The position numbers were made by a program, and so were the translations under genes. Of a stretch of DNA of 10,438 nt, positions 1-5,896 are shown in pieces. The DNA is taken from the NCBI GenBank assembly GCA_046153015.1, contig JBJXGF010000013.1, positions 1 through 10,438 of the forward strand, in the 5' to 3' direction. Within the stretch, counting starts at the first letter, position 1, and each line of letters begins with the position of its first letter. The notes below the pieces were generated by a model. It was given only the letters and a program-made list of their open reading frames with translations, did no database searches and was not told the origin of the DNA. Source of the DNA: JBJXGF01 sp046153015 (GTDB taxonomy: Bacteria; Actinomycetota; Acidimicrobiia; Acidimicrobiales; CAIXPF01).

Positions 1-287
1 CCGCAGGCGGGGGTCTGCTCGAGGTCGAGTGAAGGTTGAAGGTCGACTGCGCGGAGCCGCCCGCGGTGATGAAGCGTCGCCGACCACCTGGCAGCAAGGA
101 TCGCGGCGGCTGCGCGCGTGACCGAGACCGGCGGCAACTGGAGTTCGCTTGGGGGTGCGCGGGCCCGCAGAACTGCAGTTCAGCGGCCGCGGCCGCATAT
201 TCGGCACGCACACGCTTCGGGCTTCCGACTGCTGTCTACCAACGCTCGTGGACCTGTCGGGAGCCTCGGGTAGCCCAAGGCTTCTTT
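1..287. other. Region without recognisable gene
   Basis: No convincing gene is seen here. Open frames exist on both strands, but none starts with a ribosome-binding site or shows a recognisable domain; they are rich in Arg, Pro and Gly, as out-of-frame GC-rich DNA usually is. The minus-strand CpaF relic loses its family resemblance at about position 288 and its frame runs on into this stretch as unrelated sequence down to about 180. This is therefore most likely the other side of an old deletion or insertion junction. Confidence 0.4.
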
Positions 288-620
288 CGAGCAACGGGCG
301 GCGACGGCGGCGCGGAGGATCGCGGCGGCCTCGTGGCCGAGCATGCCCCGCTCGACCAGCTGGCTCAGTGAGCGGAACGACACGCCGGTGAACTTGCGGA
401 TGTTGACCATGAGTTGGCCGCCGCGAGCCACGTCGGAGTGCACGATGTGGAGGCGGGCGCCGCTGCGGAGCTGCGCGTCCTGCAAGCCGTCGGCGGGTCG
501 AGCTTGCGATGGCTGCCGGCGTCATCGAGCAACTTGGTCATCGTGCGCATGACGTGCTCATCGTTGTGGAAGGCCTCGCCGCAACTTCTCGGTGATCTCG
601 AATACGTCCACCTCGCGGGG
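288..620 (-). pseudogene. Broken CpaF/TadA-type secretion ATPase relic
   Basis: Read on the minus strand, three successive frames give consecutive pieces of the region that precedes the nucleotide-binding core of CpaF/TadA (VirB11-like) ATPases. These are EVDVFEITEKL (about 614-582), then EAFHNDEHVMRTMTKLLDD...SHRKLDP (577-492), then LQDAQLRSGARLHIVHSD...VNIRKFTGVSFRSL...AAAILRAAVAARCS (487-288). The frame changes near 578 and near 490; at the second point a one-base loss explains the shift. Intact family members run from the last piece straight into the Walker A P-loop. Here the resemblance stops just before it, so no ATP-binding site remains. An intact protein would power assembly of a Tad/Flp pilus or related secretion system; no other gene of such a system is in the window. 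A weaker in-frame extension reaches about 683. The family assignment is from memory of conserved sequence, and the breaks are seen directly. Confidence 0.72.
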
Positions 621-741
621 TGTTGGCGTAGGGGTCGGCTCCGTGGTCCGGCCGTCGACTGTGACGATTCTGATCAGCGATATCGAGGTCCGAGGCGTCG
701 TCGTAAGCAGAACCTGAGGCGGGCGGCTGGCGCCGACGTTC

Positions 742-1554
742 TCACGCCGGTGCCGACAGGAGGAACGATCGGAACGGTGCCCGCACTCCTCCGTCGTCCG
801 TCACAGAGGTATGGAGCCGCTCGACCATTTGGTCGAGCACGGCTTGCTGCCGCGCCGAGTCCTGCGCGAAGAAGCTCGCGGACCATGGCAGGGCGCGCAA
901 GTGGCCAGGCAGGTAGTCGCGCAGCGGCGGCAGATCCACCACCGCCTCGATGAGCCGGCAGGTGACGTGTGGAAGGCCAGCATCGGTGAACCAAGATCGG
1001 AGTTTGTACTCGCCGCCAGGCGGCAGGGCTTGGTCGATTGCAGTCTGCTCCACCAGGCCCCACTCAACCAGCGTTCTATTCATCGCAGAGTGATAGGGCG
1101 ACTGGTCGATTGGTGCCCAGACGGTTGCGGCCACTCTGCCGCCAGACCGAGCCACGCGGCGCATCTCAACCACACCGGCCACCGGGTCAGGGAAGAACTG
1201 CAGACCCTGTTGCACGAGGACCACGTCGAATGTGTTGTCGTCCCATGGGAGTTCAAGGGCGGAACCTTCGGTCCACTCGATCGCCACGGGAGTTTCCACT
1301 GGCAGCGAACGGGCGAAGGAGACCATCGCCGGGTTGAGGTCGATCGCTGCCACTTTGCCCGCCGGTCCTGTTCGCTGGGCAGCGGCGCGGGCAACGAAAC
1401 CAGTTCCACAGGCCACGTCCAGTACGGCGTCGCCAGTCTGCACCGCTCCGACGAGCGCATCGACGAACGGCCGCATGAACCGGCTGACGTGCTGCTCGTA
1501 GTAGCGGGGTGCGTCGGAGGAGACCTGGAAACCAGACGGTCCGGTGCTCGTCAT
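742..1554 (-). CDS. Class I SAM-dependent methyltransferase, UbiE/Methyltransf_11-like
   Basis: A 270-residue protein with the Rossmann-type SAM-binding fold. Motif I is VLDVACGTGFVA (residues 44-55; the glycine loop is DxACGTG, D46-G52). The acidic end of strand 2 is AAIDLNPAMV, with D72 expected to hold the SAM ribose. The later strands are EGSALELPWDDNTFDVVLVQ (96-115) and RVARSGGRVAATVW (133-146). The C-terminal 120 residues form a variable cap that would choose the substrate, so the acceptor cannot be named; UbiE-like relatives act on quinones, sterols or other small molecules. The ATG at 1554 is preceded by AGGGAGG five bases upstream. The protein is probably cytosolic, since no signal peptide or membrane segment is visible. 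It stands alone, 58 bases or more from the CpaF relic on the same strand, and its frame is intact although its neighbours are broken. The family is secure; the substrate is unknown. Confidence 0.9.
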   Translation of the reverse strand: MTSTGPSGFQVSSDAPRYYEQHVSRFMRPFVDALVGAVQTGDAVLDVACGTGFVARAAAQRTGPAGKVAAIDLNPAMVSFARSLPVETPVAIEWTEGSALELPWDDNTFDVVLVQQGLQFFPDPVAGVVEMRRVARSGGRVAATVWAPIDQSPYHSAMNRTLVEWGLVEQTAIDQALPPGGEYKLRSWFTDAGLPHVTCRLIEAVVDLPPLRDYLPGHLRALPWSASFFAQDSARQQAVLDQMVERLHTSVTDDGGVRAPFRSFLLSAPA

Positions 1555-1584
1555 GGGAACCTCCCTGCCCGGTCAATGTTCCCA
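1554..1584 (-). promoter_or_regulatory. Inverted repeat enclosing the methyltransferase Shine-Dalgarno site
   Basis: The 7-base arms TGGGAAC (1554-1560) and GTTCCCA (1578-1584) are perfect inverted repeats separated by 17 bases. The interval contains most of the Shine-Dalgarno sequence AGGGAGG (minus strand, 1560-1566), and the inner arm overlaps the first base of the start codon. In RNA the arms could pair and hide the ribosome-binding site; in DNA the repeat could be a dimeric repressor site at the gene start. Which of these applies, if either, is inference. Confidence 0.35.
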
Positions 1585-1640
1585 CAGACAGGTGCGACCG
1601 TGTCGACCAACTGGGTGCGAGCACAGCTCGAACTGGGAAG

Positions 1641-2123
1641 CCCCTGCGCGGGGGGAGCGATGCGAGAGCGGCCGACAGGCGCTGCCCCATCTGCGGACAG
1701 CTCCCACCGGCACCGCCCGATGCGGTAGACCGGGAACGCCGCCGCCGGGCAATCGAAGCGTTCCAAGCCACACCCGCCGCGCTGGCAGGCGAGCGCCCCG
1801 AACCCAAATCACGGACCCCGACCGACGACGAGCCGCGCGAGGACCACGCCGAGCTACTCGACGACGCCGCCCGCCTCGACCTGCTCGCCGCCGGAAACAG
1901 CGCCGGTCTCTCGACGCCCCGCTGCGGGCACTGCAGCCGCCACATCGACCAGCCCAACCGCACCACCGCCGACCGCCGCCGTACTGTCCGGTCGATCTTC
2001 CGGGACCTCGAACGCGGCTGGAAAGAAACCGCCATCCTCGCCGGACACCCCGAAGCGATCGCCGCCGCACACGACGAAGCGCCCCGCGAGCACCGACATC
2101 GCCGCCGAGCTCGGCGGTGGTGA
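1641..2123 (+). CDS. Unrecognised protein with two CxxC pairs, apparent 5'-truncated
   Basis: I do not recognise this family. From about 1641 to the TGA at 2121-2123 the frame shows good third-position GC bias and balanced composition, while the other frames give Arg/Pro- or Gly/Val-rich text. It encodes about 160 residues with CPICGQ near the beginning and CGHCSRHI about 80 residues later. This spacing would suit a zinc-binding site made of two CxxC knuckles (inference). Between the pairs is an acidic, Glu/Asp/Arg-rich, probably helical stretch, and the tail is strongly basic (HRHRRRARRW). No ATG, GTG or TTG in this frame lies between the open end of the frame near the methyltransferase start and the first Cys pair, except a GTG at 1509. 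That GTG would force a 46-base overlap with the opposing methyltransferase gene. The gene has probably lost its 5' end, or uses a poor start. Its stop lies 19 bases before the left end of the IS6 element. The coordinate 1641 marks where coding character begins, not a proven start. Confidence 0.45.
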   Translation, partial: PLRGGSDARAADRRCPICGQLPPAPPDAVDRERRRRAIEAFQATPAALAGERPEPKSRTPTDDEPREDHAELLDDAARLDLLAAGNSAGLSTPRCGHCSRHIDQPNRTTADRRRTVRSIFRDLERGWKETAILAGHPEAIAAAHDEAPREHRHRRRARRW

Positions 2124-2142
2124 TGAACCGGGTGCGTGCCGG

Positions 2143-2960
2143 GGCGTGTTGCATCGAGGCCCATCGACGGTTCGCTGGTGTAGGAGGACGTTGGTTGCGT
2201 GATTCGCTCAGCCGTTGTTCCGACGTCGCCGTTCGCTCGTTTCCAGTTTCCGCCGGACGTGATCTTGCTCGCAGTGCGCTGGTACCTGCGGTTCAACCTC
2301 TCCTACCGCGACCTTGAGGAGTTGCTGGCCGAGCGGGGTATCGAGGTTGACCATGTGACGCTGTTCCGCTGGGTTCAGCGGTTCACGCCAATTCTCGCGG
2401 AGGCAGCGCGTCCGTGTCGGCACGGGGTCGGAGATCGCTGGTTCGTTGATGAGACCTACGTGAAGGTCGGCGCTGTCTGGCGGTACGTGTACCGGGCGGT
2501 CGACCAGCATGGCCAGGTCATCGACGTCATGGTCTCAAAGACCCGCGACATCGCCGCAGCCAGGAAGTTCTTCACTCGGGCGATCCGCGACCACGGCCGA
2601 CCGCGACAGGTCACGACAGACATTGCCGCGCCGCTGCTCCGCGTCGTCGACGAACTCCTGCCAGACGTCGAGCACGACACGAGCCAGTTCGCGAACAACC
2701 GAGTGGAGTGCGACCACGGCCGACTGAAAGCGAGGCTTCGGCCGATGCGCGGCCTGAAGACCGACACCACCGCCAGCGTCGTGATCAAAGGACACGCGTT
2801 CATCCAGAACCTTCGACGCGGCCACTACGAACTCGGCGTCAAAGCCCGCCATCCGTCGCTGCACCTCGCCGCCATCGACTAACTCGCACCAGCAGTCTGA
2901 CCTGCGGCATGAGACGACGCCCGTTCACCGCGCCTCGCGACCGCCAGACGCAACAGCGCC
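2143..2960 (+). mobile_element. IS6-family insertion sequence
   Basis: The ends are short inverted repeats of the IS6 type. The left end reads GGCGTGTTGC (2143-2152). The right end, on the minus strand, reads GGCGCTGTTGC (2960-2950). They match if one C has been lost from the left end, and both resemble the IS26-type end GGCACTGTTGC. The total length of about 818 bp is usual for the family. One transposase gene fills the element. The 8-base flanks (CGTGCCGG left, TGCAGGCT right) are not a target duplication. The element therefore arrived by cointegrate resolution or recombination, or a flank has since been rearranged. Only one copy is in the window, so no composite transposon is visible. Confidence 0.82.
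2199..2882 (+). CDS. IS6-family DDE transposase
   Basis: A 227-residue transposase, close to the usual 230-240 of the family. It catalyses replicative (cointegrate-forming) transposition of its element in the cytoplasm. The N-terminus carries the helix-turn-helix region typical of IS6 (LSYRDLEELLAERGIEVDHV, residues 34-53). The DDE catalytic triad is visible as D84 in FVDETYVKV, D141 in VTTD, and E170 in ANNRVECDHGRLK, with the following conserved Lys at K177. The GTG start at 2199 is supported by AGGAGGA (2182-2188), ten bases upstream. No frameshift is seen. One oddity is that the residue after the second catalytic Asp is usually Lys or Arg in this family (TDKA or TDRA) but is Ile here (TDIA, I142). 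This may weaken activity; that is inference. The neighbouring genes are degraded, which fits repeated rearrangement at this site. Confidence 0.92.
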   Translation: MIRSAVVPTSPFARFQFPPDVILLAVRWYLRFNLSYRDLEELLAERGIEVDHVTLFRWVQRFTPILAEAARPCRHGVGDRWFVDETYVKVGAVWRYVYRAVDQHGQVIDVMVSKTRDIAAARKFFTRAIRDHGRPRQVTTDIAAPLLRVVDELLPDVEHDTSQFANNRVECDHGRLKARLRPMRGLKTDTTASVVIKGHAFIQNLRRGHYELGVKARHPSLHLAAID

Positions 2961-3306
2961 TGCAGGCTCGGGTTGGATGCGGTGTAGGGCGCTCAGGCGG
3001 GCGGGCGTGGCCCCGGGTGGCGTGCCGTGCCATCGATGGAGACTTGAGTCCATCGAGGACCCGCCAGTTGGGACCGTGATATCCCGCCCCAGCGGCGGCC
3101 ATCGCCCACCGCCTCGACAGCGAACCGGGCGCGGCGGTGCCCCCAAAATTGCGAACTCTCCACGGGCGACGGTGTGCTCGACACGGCTCACCGAGTGCGA
3201 CCACAAGCGCTTGATCGACCGCTGAACGCAGACCTACCGACGCCGCTCACCTCCCCGACGACAACATCGGTCCAGGTCACAGGTCTGGGGACGTGAGCAA
3301 CAATGA
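2961..3306. other. Gap between IS6 element and IS1380 remnant
   Basis: No gene can be supported here. The frames on both strands are Arg/Pro-rich and lack ribosome-binding sites or recognisable motifs. I looked for the missing N-terminal third of the IS1380 transposase and for its left terminal repeat and found neither. The one clear structure is an 8-base perfect inverted repeat, TCGATGGA (3033-3040) and TCCATCGA (3049-3056), around an 8-base centre. The stretch is probably debris left between two mobile elements. Confidence 0.4.
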
Positions 3307-4146
3307 CGCGGCAGCGCTTCGCTGGCCTTGCGGGCCCGGGGTGGCAACGCGCATCCGGGTCGGGCGTTGGCCGGGTTCATCCGCGAGTGCGCGGCGGCGA
3401 TCCCCGCCGCGGTGCGCGACGCCAAGAACCTGTGGGTTCGCATCGACTCCGCCGGTTACCAGCACGACGTGTTCGCCGCCTGCGAGTCCCTCGGCGCGGT
3501 ATTCTCAATCACCGCGCCGCAGCGGTCCAACGTGCGCACGGCGGTACTCGAGTTGGCTGGCGACCCGGCCACCGACTGGGTTCCCGCGTTGAGCGCCGAG
3601 GGCGAGAACCGGTCCGAGATCGCCGAGACAATCATCGAGATCGGGCGACGCAAACAGGACCAGCGGCTGCTCCGCCTGATCGTGCGGCGCCAACGCACCA
3701 GCGTCGGAGAGCAGTTGCCCTTCGACGATGTTGACGGGTGGCGCTTCCATGCAATCGTCACCAACCTGCCCGCCCTGCTCGCTCCCGCCGACATGATCGA
3801 GGCCCACCATCGGCTCCGCGGCGGCATCCCCGAAGACGCCATCCGCCAACTCAAAGAAGACTTCGGCCTGATCCACGCCCCCGTGCAGAACTTCTTCGGA
3901 AACTGGCTGTGGTGGCACGCCGCCGTCCTGGCCCACAACGTCGCCCGCTGGATCCGGGTATTCGCCCTGCCACGCGAGTTCCACCGCTGCCGCGGCAAGC
4001 GGCTGCGCCTCGCGTTCTTCAAGGTCGCTGCCCGCGTGGTGCGCCACGCCCGCCAGCTACGGCTGCGTATCCCGCGCTCTCACCCATGGGGCGACGCGTT
4101 CATCGAAGCCCTCACCCGCATCCGGGCACTGCCTGGCTTCGCCTGA
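3307..4146 (+). pseudogene. IS1380-family transposase, N-terminal part missing
   Basis: The frame is open from 3307 and encodes about 279 residues that match the central and C-terminal parts of actinobacterial IS1380 transposases. Numbering from the TTG at 3328, visible elements are WVRIDSAGYQHDVF (36-49, with D40 as the second catalytic Asp), FSITAPQRSNVR (59-70) and FDDVDGWRFHAIVTN (132-146). The IS4-superfamily C1-type region is HHRLRGGIPEDAIRQLKEDFG (160-180), with E169 as the probable catalytic Glu. It is followed by FFGNWLWWHAAVLAHNVARW and a basic RGKRLRLAF tail. Full-length members are about 420-490 residues, so roughly 150-200 residues carrying the first catalytic Asp are absent. No good ribosome-binding site precedes the TTG. 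The remaining frame has no stop or shift, so truncation is fairly recent or was a single event. It cannot transpose by itself. Confidence 0.85.
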
Positions 4147-4200
4147 ACCGGCCAGGCACCCGCGCTCGACCAGACCGGACAACCGACCCGAACACGAACA

Positions 4201-4345
4201 CCGGCTTCAACGCGCCCCCGAACCAGCCCACCCCACCCTCAACGTCCCCCGCGCCCCATCGACACTCCCAACCCGGCCCCACGACCCCGACCACGACACC
4301 CACTGCAATATCCGGGTCTGAGCGAGCGGTGGGGGCGGTGCCCCC
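4201..4345 (+). terminator. Candidate C-rich (Rho-type) terminator plus GC hairpin
   Basis: Just after the IS1380 stop, bases 4201-4320 contain 65 C and 20 G by direct count, an unusually C-rich, G-poor run for this window. Such runs are what Rho factor loads on. It is followed by a hairpin, GGGGGC (4331-4336), loop GGT, GCCCCC (4340-4345), with an outer GAGC/GCTC pairing possible. There is no T-tract, so a classical intrinsic terminator is unlikely. The terminator role is inferred from composition and position only. The right end of the IS1380 element should lie somewhere here; GCAATATCCGGGTCTG (4305-4320) is the only striking candidate but cannot be confirmed without the left end. Confidence 0.35.
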
Positions 4346-4511
4346 TCAGCTCACTGTGTCATGCCGGGGACCAGGATCTTTGTGATCCGACGGTGCCCAA
4401 TGAGAGACAACCGTGGGCAGCGGGTAGCGCTCCAGGCGAGTCGGTGCACACGTTGAGCCTGGAGGTGGTGCGCGCCGAGGATGCGAGGCGGCACGATCTG
4501 TTGGTGATCCC
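4346..4511. other. Intergenic stretch, no gene seen
   Basis: Together with the relic that follows, this is nearly 400 bases without an intact gene. In this part I see no supported reading frame. A short inverted repeat, GGATC (4374-4378) and GATCC (4384-4388) around TTTGT, is present but too short to interpret. Confidence 0.3.
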
Positions 4512-4720
4512 TCACGGCGGCGGCGTGCGGCCGGTGGCGAACTTCTCGCGGAAGCGACGCGGGCGCGGAGCCGGTAGAGGACCGGCGGGGCTGGGACCTC
4601 CTCGACGAGCTTGTCGACTGAATGCCGGTCTCCTGGAAGCTGGTGCAGTTGTCCAATTCGCCGTTGGAGGCGGCTTCGACCTGCGCCAGGTCGAGGGCCT
4701 CGAAGTCTCGCAGCGGGCTT
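4512..4720 (-). pseudogene. Frameshifted C-terminal relic of an unrecognised protein
   Basis: On the minus strand three abutting frames each give short text with strong third-position GC bias that joins into a natural-looking C-terminus. The first is PLRDFEALDLAQVEAASNGE...SFQETGI (about 4716-4625). The second is SVDKLVEEVPAPPVLYRLRA...VASA (about 4622-4550). The third is REKFATGRTPPP followed by TGA at 4514-4512. Two frame changes are needed, near 4622 and near 4549. Upstream, the text stops making sense at about the stop codon of the propeller gene (4739-4741), so the rest of the gene has been lost. I do not recognise the family. The alternative is that this is non-coding DNA with chance coding-like patches; the consistent order and codon bias over about 65 codons make a relic somewhat more likely. 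Confidence 0.4.
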
Positions 4721-4738
4721 GTCTGTTCGCCCGCTCTG

Positions 4739-5731
4739 CTACCGGCGGTTCGTCGAGGGGCGAGTGGCGGTGTAGAGGTCGCTGGAGGGTTGGCCATCGG
4801 CGCCGGGTTCGCTGTCGGGCCGGTTGGACCCGACGTAGAGGGTGTCGCCGTCCCAGGACAACGAGGGGCGGACTTCATTGGCCGGGCTGTTCACCTCGGC
4901 CAGGTTGGTTGGGGCCGTCCACGGTCCGTCGACGCAGTCGCGGGTGGCGATGTACACGTCGGTTCCGCCCTGGCCGCCCGGTCGGTTGGAATCGAAGACG
5001 ATCTCGAGGCCGTCGGGGGCCAGGTTGGGCCGCTGGTCGTTGGCTTCGGTGTTCAAGCTGTCGGCCGGCTCAGGGGGCCCGAACCCGAACGGGGTCTGCC
5101 GGCTGACCCAGAGGTCGTGGTCGGGGGAGGCGCCGTCGGGGAAGGATCCGCCGGGCCGGTCGCTGGAGAACCAGAGCTGCGCTGCGCCGTCGGCGGGGTC
5201 GCCCACCAGCGAGGGGCTCATCTCCACGCCGGGGCTGTTGACGTGGCAGCCGAGGTGCATGGGCTCGGCCCAGGCCTCGGTGTCCTCGACCCATGTCGGT
5301 CGGGTGACGTACACGTCGGCGGCGCCACAGCTGGGGGTGCGCGTGCTGACGAAGAGGAACCAGTCCCCGGCCGTGGCCGAGGGACAGAAGTCGTCGCCGG
5401 CGCTGTTGACGGGGGCGCCGAGGTTCACCGGGGCGCCAAAGGGCGCGTCGGGGTGGGGCCGGCTGGCCATCCAGATGTCGACGCCGCCGAGGCCGCCCGG
5501 CCGGTTCGAGGCGAAGTACAGGTGCAGCCCGTCCGGCGATTCGCTCGGGCAGCCCTCCAATGAAGCGGTGTTGAGGTCCCCGCTCGTGCCGGTCATCGTC
5601 TCGAGGTTGACCGGCGGACCAAAGCCATCGGGCTGGTCGTCGTGGGCGTGTGCGGTGCCGGGCAGGGCGGCCAACAGGACGCCGACGACGACCGCAGCGG
5701 GGCGGCGACGGATGCGGATGCGGTGTTCCAT
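4739..5731 (-). CDS. Secreted PD40/TolB-like beta-propeller protein
   Basis: A 330-residue protein with an N-terminal signal peptide: basic MEHRIRIRRR, hydrophobic AAVVVGVLLAALP, then TAHA as a likely signal peptidase I site (cut after A29). The mature part is made of five repeats of about 50 residues. Each has a lead-in like FGxPVNL...VNS, then xRPSLxxDG, then a blade ending such as LYFASNRPGGLGGVDIWMAS (71-90), FDSNRPGGQGGTDVYIATR (246-264) or YVGSNRP...SDLYTATR (299-324). These are PD40 (WD40-like) repeats as in TolB and related propellers. Four Cys (61, 116, 135, 162) plus C266 could form disulfides outside the cell. No enzyme motif is seen; binding of protein or polysaccharide is the usual role of such propellers, and the ligand is unknown. 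The ATG at 5731 is chosen over an in-frame ATG 26 codons upstream because it begins the signal peptide directly. A GA-rich run supplies the ribosome-binding region. It is divergent from the large regulator gene. Confidence 0.85.
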   Translation of the reverse strand: MEHRIRIRRRPAAVVVGVLLAALPGTAHAHDDQPDGFGPPVNLETMTGTSGDLNTASLEGCPSESPDGLHLYFASNRPGGLGGVDIWMASRPHPDAPFGAPVNLGAPVNSAGDDFCPSATAGDWFLFVSTRTPSCGAADVYVTRPTWVEDTEAWAEPMHLGCHVNSPGVEMSPSLVGDPADGAAQLWFSSDRPGGSFPDGASPDHDLWVSRQTPFGFGPPEPADSLNTEANDQRPNLAPDGLEIVFDSNRPGGQGGTDVYIATRDCVDGPWTAPTNLAEVNSPANEVRPSLSWDGDTLYVGSNRPDSEPGADGQPSSDLYTATRPSTNRR

Positions 5732-5735
5732 GGTG

Positions 5736-5754
5736 TCTCTCTCTCTCTCTTCTC
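5736..5754 (-). repeat. GA dinucleotide run in the ribosome-binding region of the propeller gene
   Basis: On the plus strand 5736-5750 is an uninterrupted TC run of seven and a half units, extended by TCTC at 5751-5754. On the coding (minus) strand this is a GA run ending four bases before the ATG at 5731. No AGGAGG-type site lies nearer, so the GA run itself must serve as the purine-rich ribosome-binding sequence. Slippage in such a run would change its length and perhaps translation efficiency. Confidence 0.7.
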
Positions 5755-5880
5755 GGGACTCGCGGCAGGTCTCGAAGGGGTGGGCGGGTCGCATCGCATG
5801 GCGCTTCAAGCGGGTCGGCCACTCCGCGTCTATCGGTGGAACGAACGCCTCGTGGTCGGCGCCAACACGGCAACCGTGGA

Positions 5881-5896
5881 CCAGGATCGATCCTGG
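5881..5896. promoter_or_regulatory. Perfect 16-base palindrome, candidate operator
   Basis: CCAGGATCGATCCTGG is identical to its reverse complement over all 16 bases with no spacer. It lies about 150 bases from each of the two divergent start codons. The core GATCGATCC recurs at 5963-5971. Perfect symmetry of this length fits a dimeric DNA-binding protein. The SARP-type winged helix encoded next door usually binds direct repeats, so it is not the obvious binder, and some other regulator may be. Function is inferred. Confidence 0.4.

Noticed and set aside
1641..1654. CCCC-TGCGC-GGGG hairpin as terminator
   Set aside because: Only four pairs, no T-tract, and not behind a gene end on either strand.
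811..1728. 305-codon plus-strand open frame opposite the methyltransferase
   Set aside because: It is antisense to a gene with clear SAM-binding motifs, has no recognisable domain, and its composition (Arg, His, Gly) is that of a reverse-complement shadow.
1253..2296. 347-codon minus-strand open frame spanning the methyltransferase start and the IS6 start
   Set aside because: Arg/Ser/Pro-rich with no motif, and it crosses three unrelated features; it is a GC-rich shadow frame.
2135..2968. 8-base target-site duplication around the IS6 element
   Set aside because: The flanks CGTGCCGG and TGCAGGCT do not match, even when the left end is shifted by one base.
4305..4320. GCAATATCCGGGTCTG as the right terminal repeat of the IS1380 element
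   Set aside because: No reverse-complement partner is found upstream of the transposase remnant, so the end cannot be confirmed.
4622..5563. 313-codon plus-strand open frame opposite the propeller gene
   Set aside because: Val/Gly/Ala-rich antisense text; the minus strand has a signal peptide and regular PD40 repeats.
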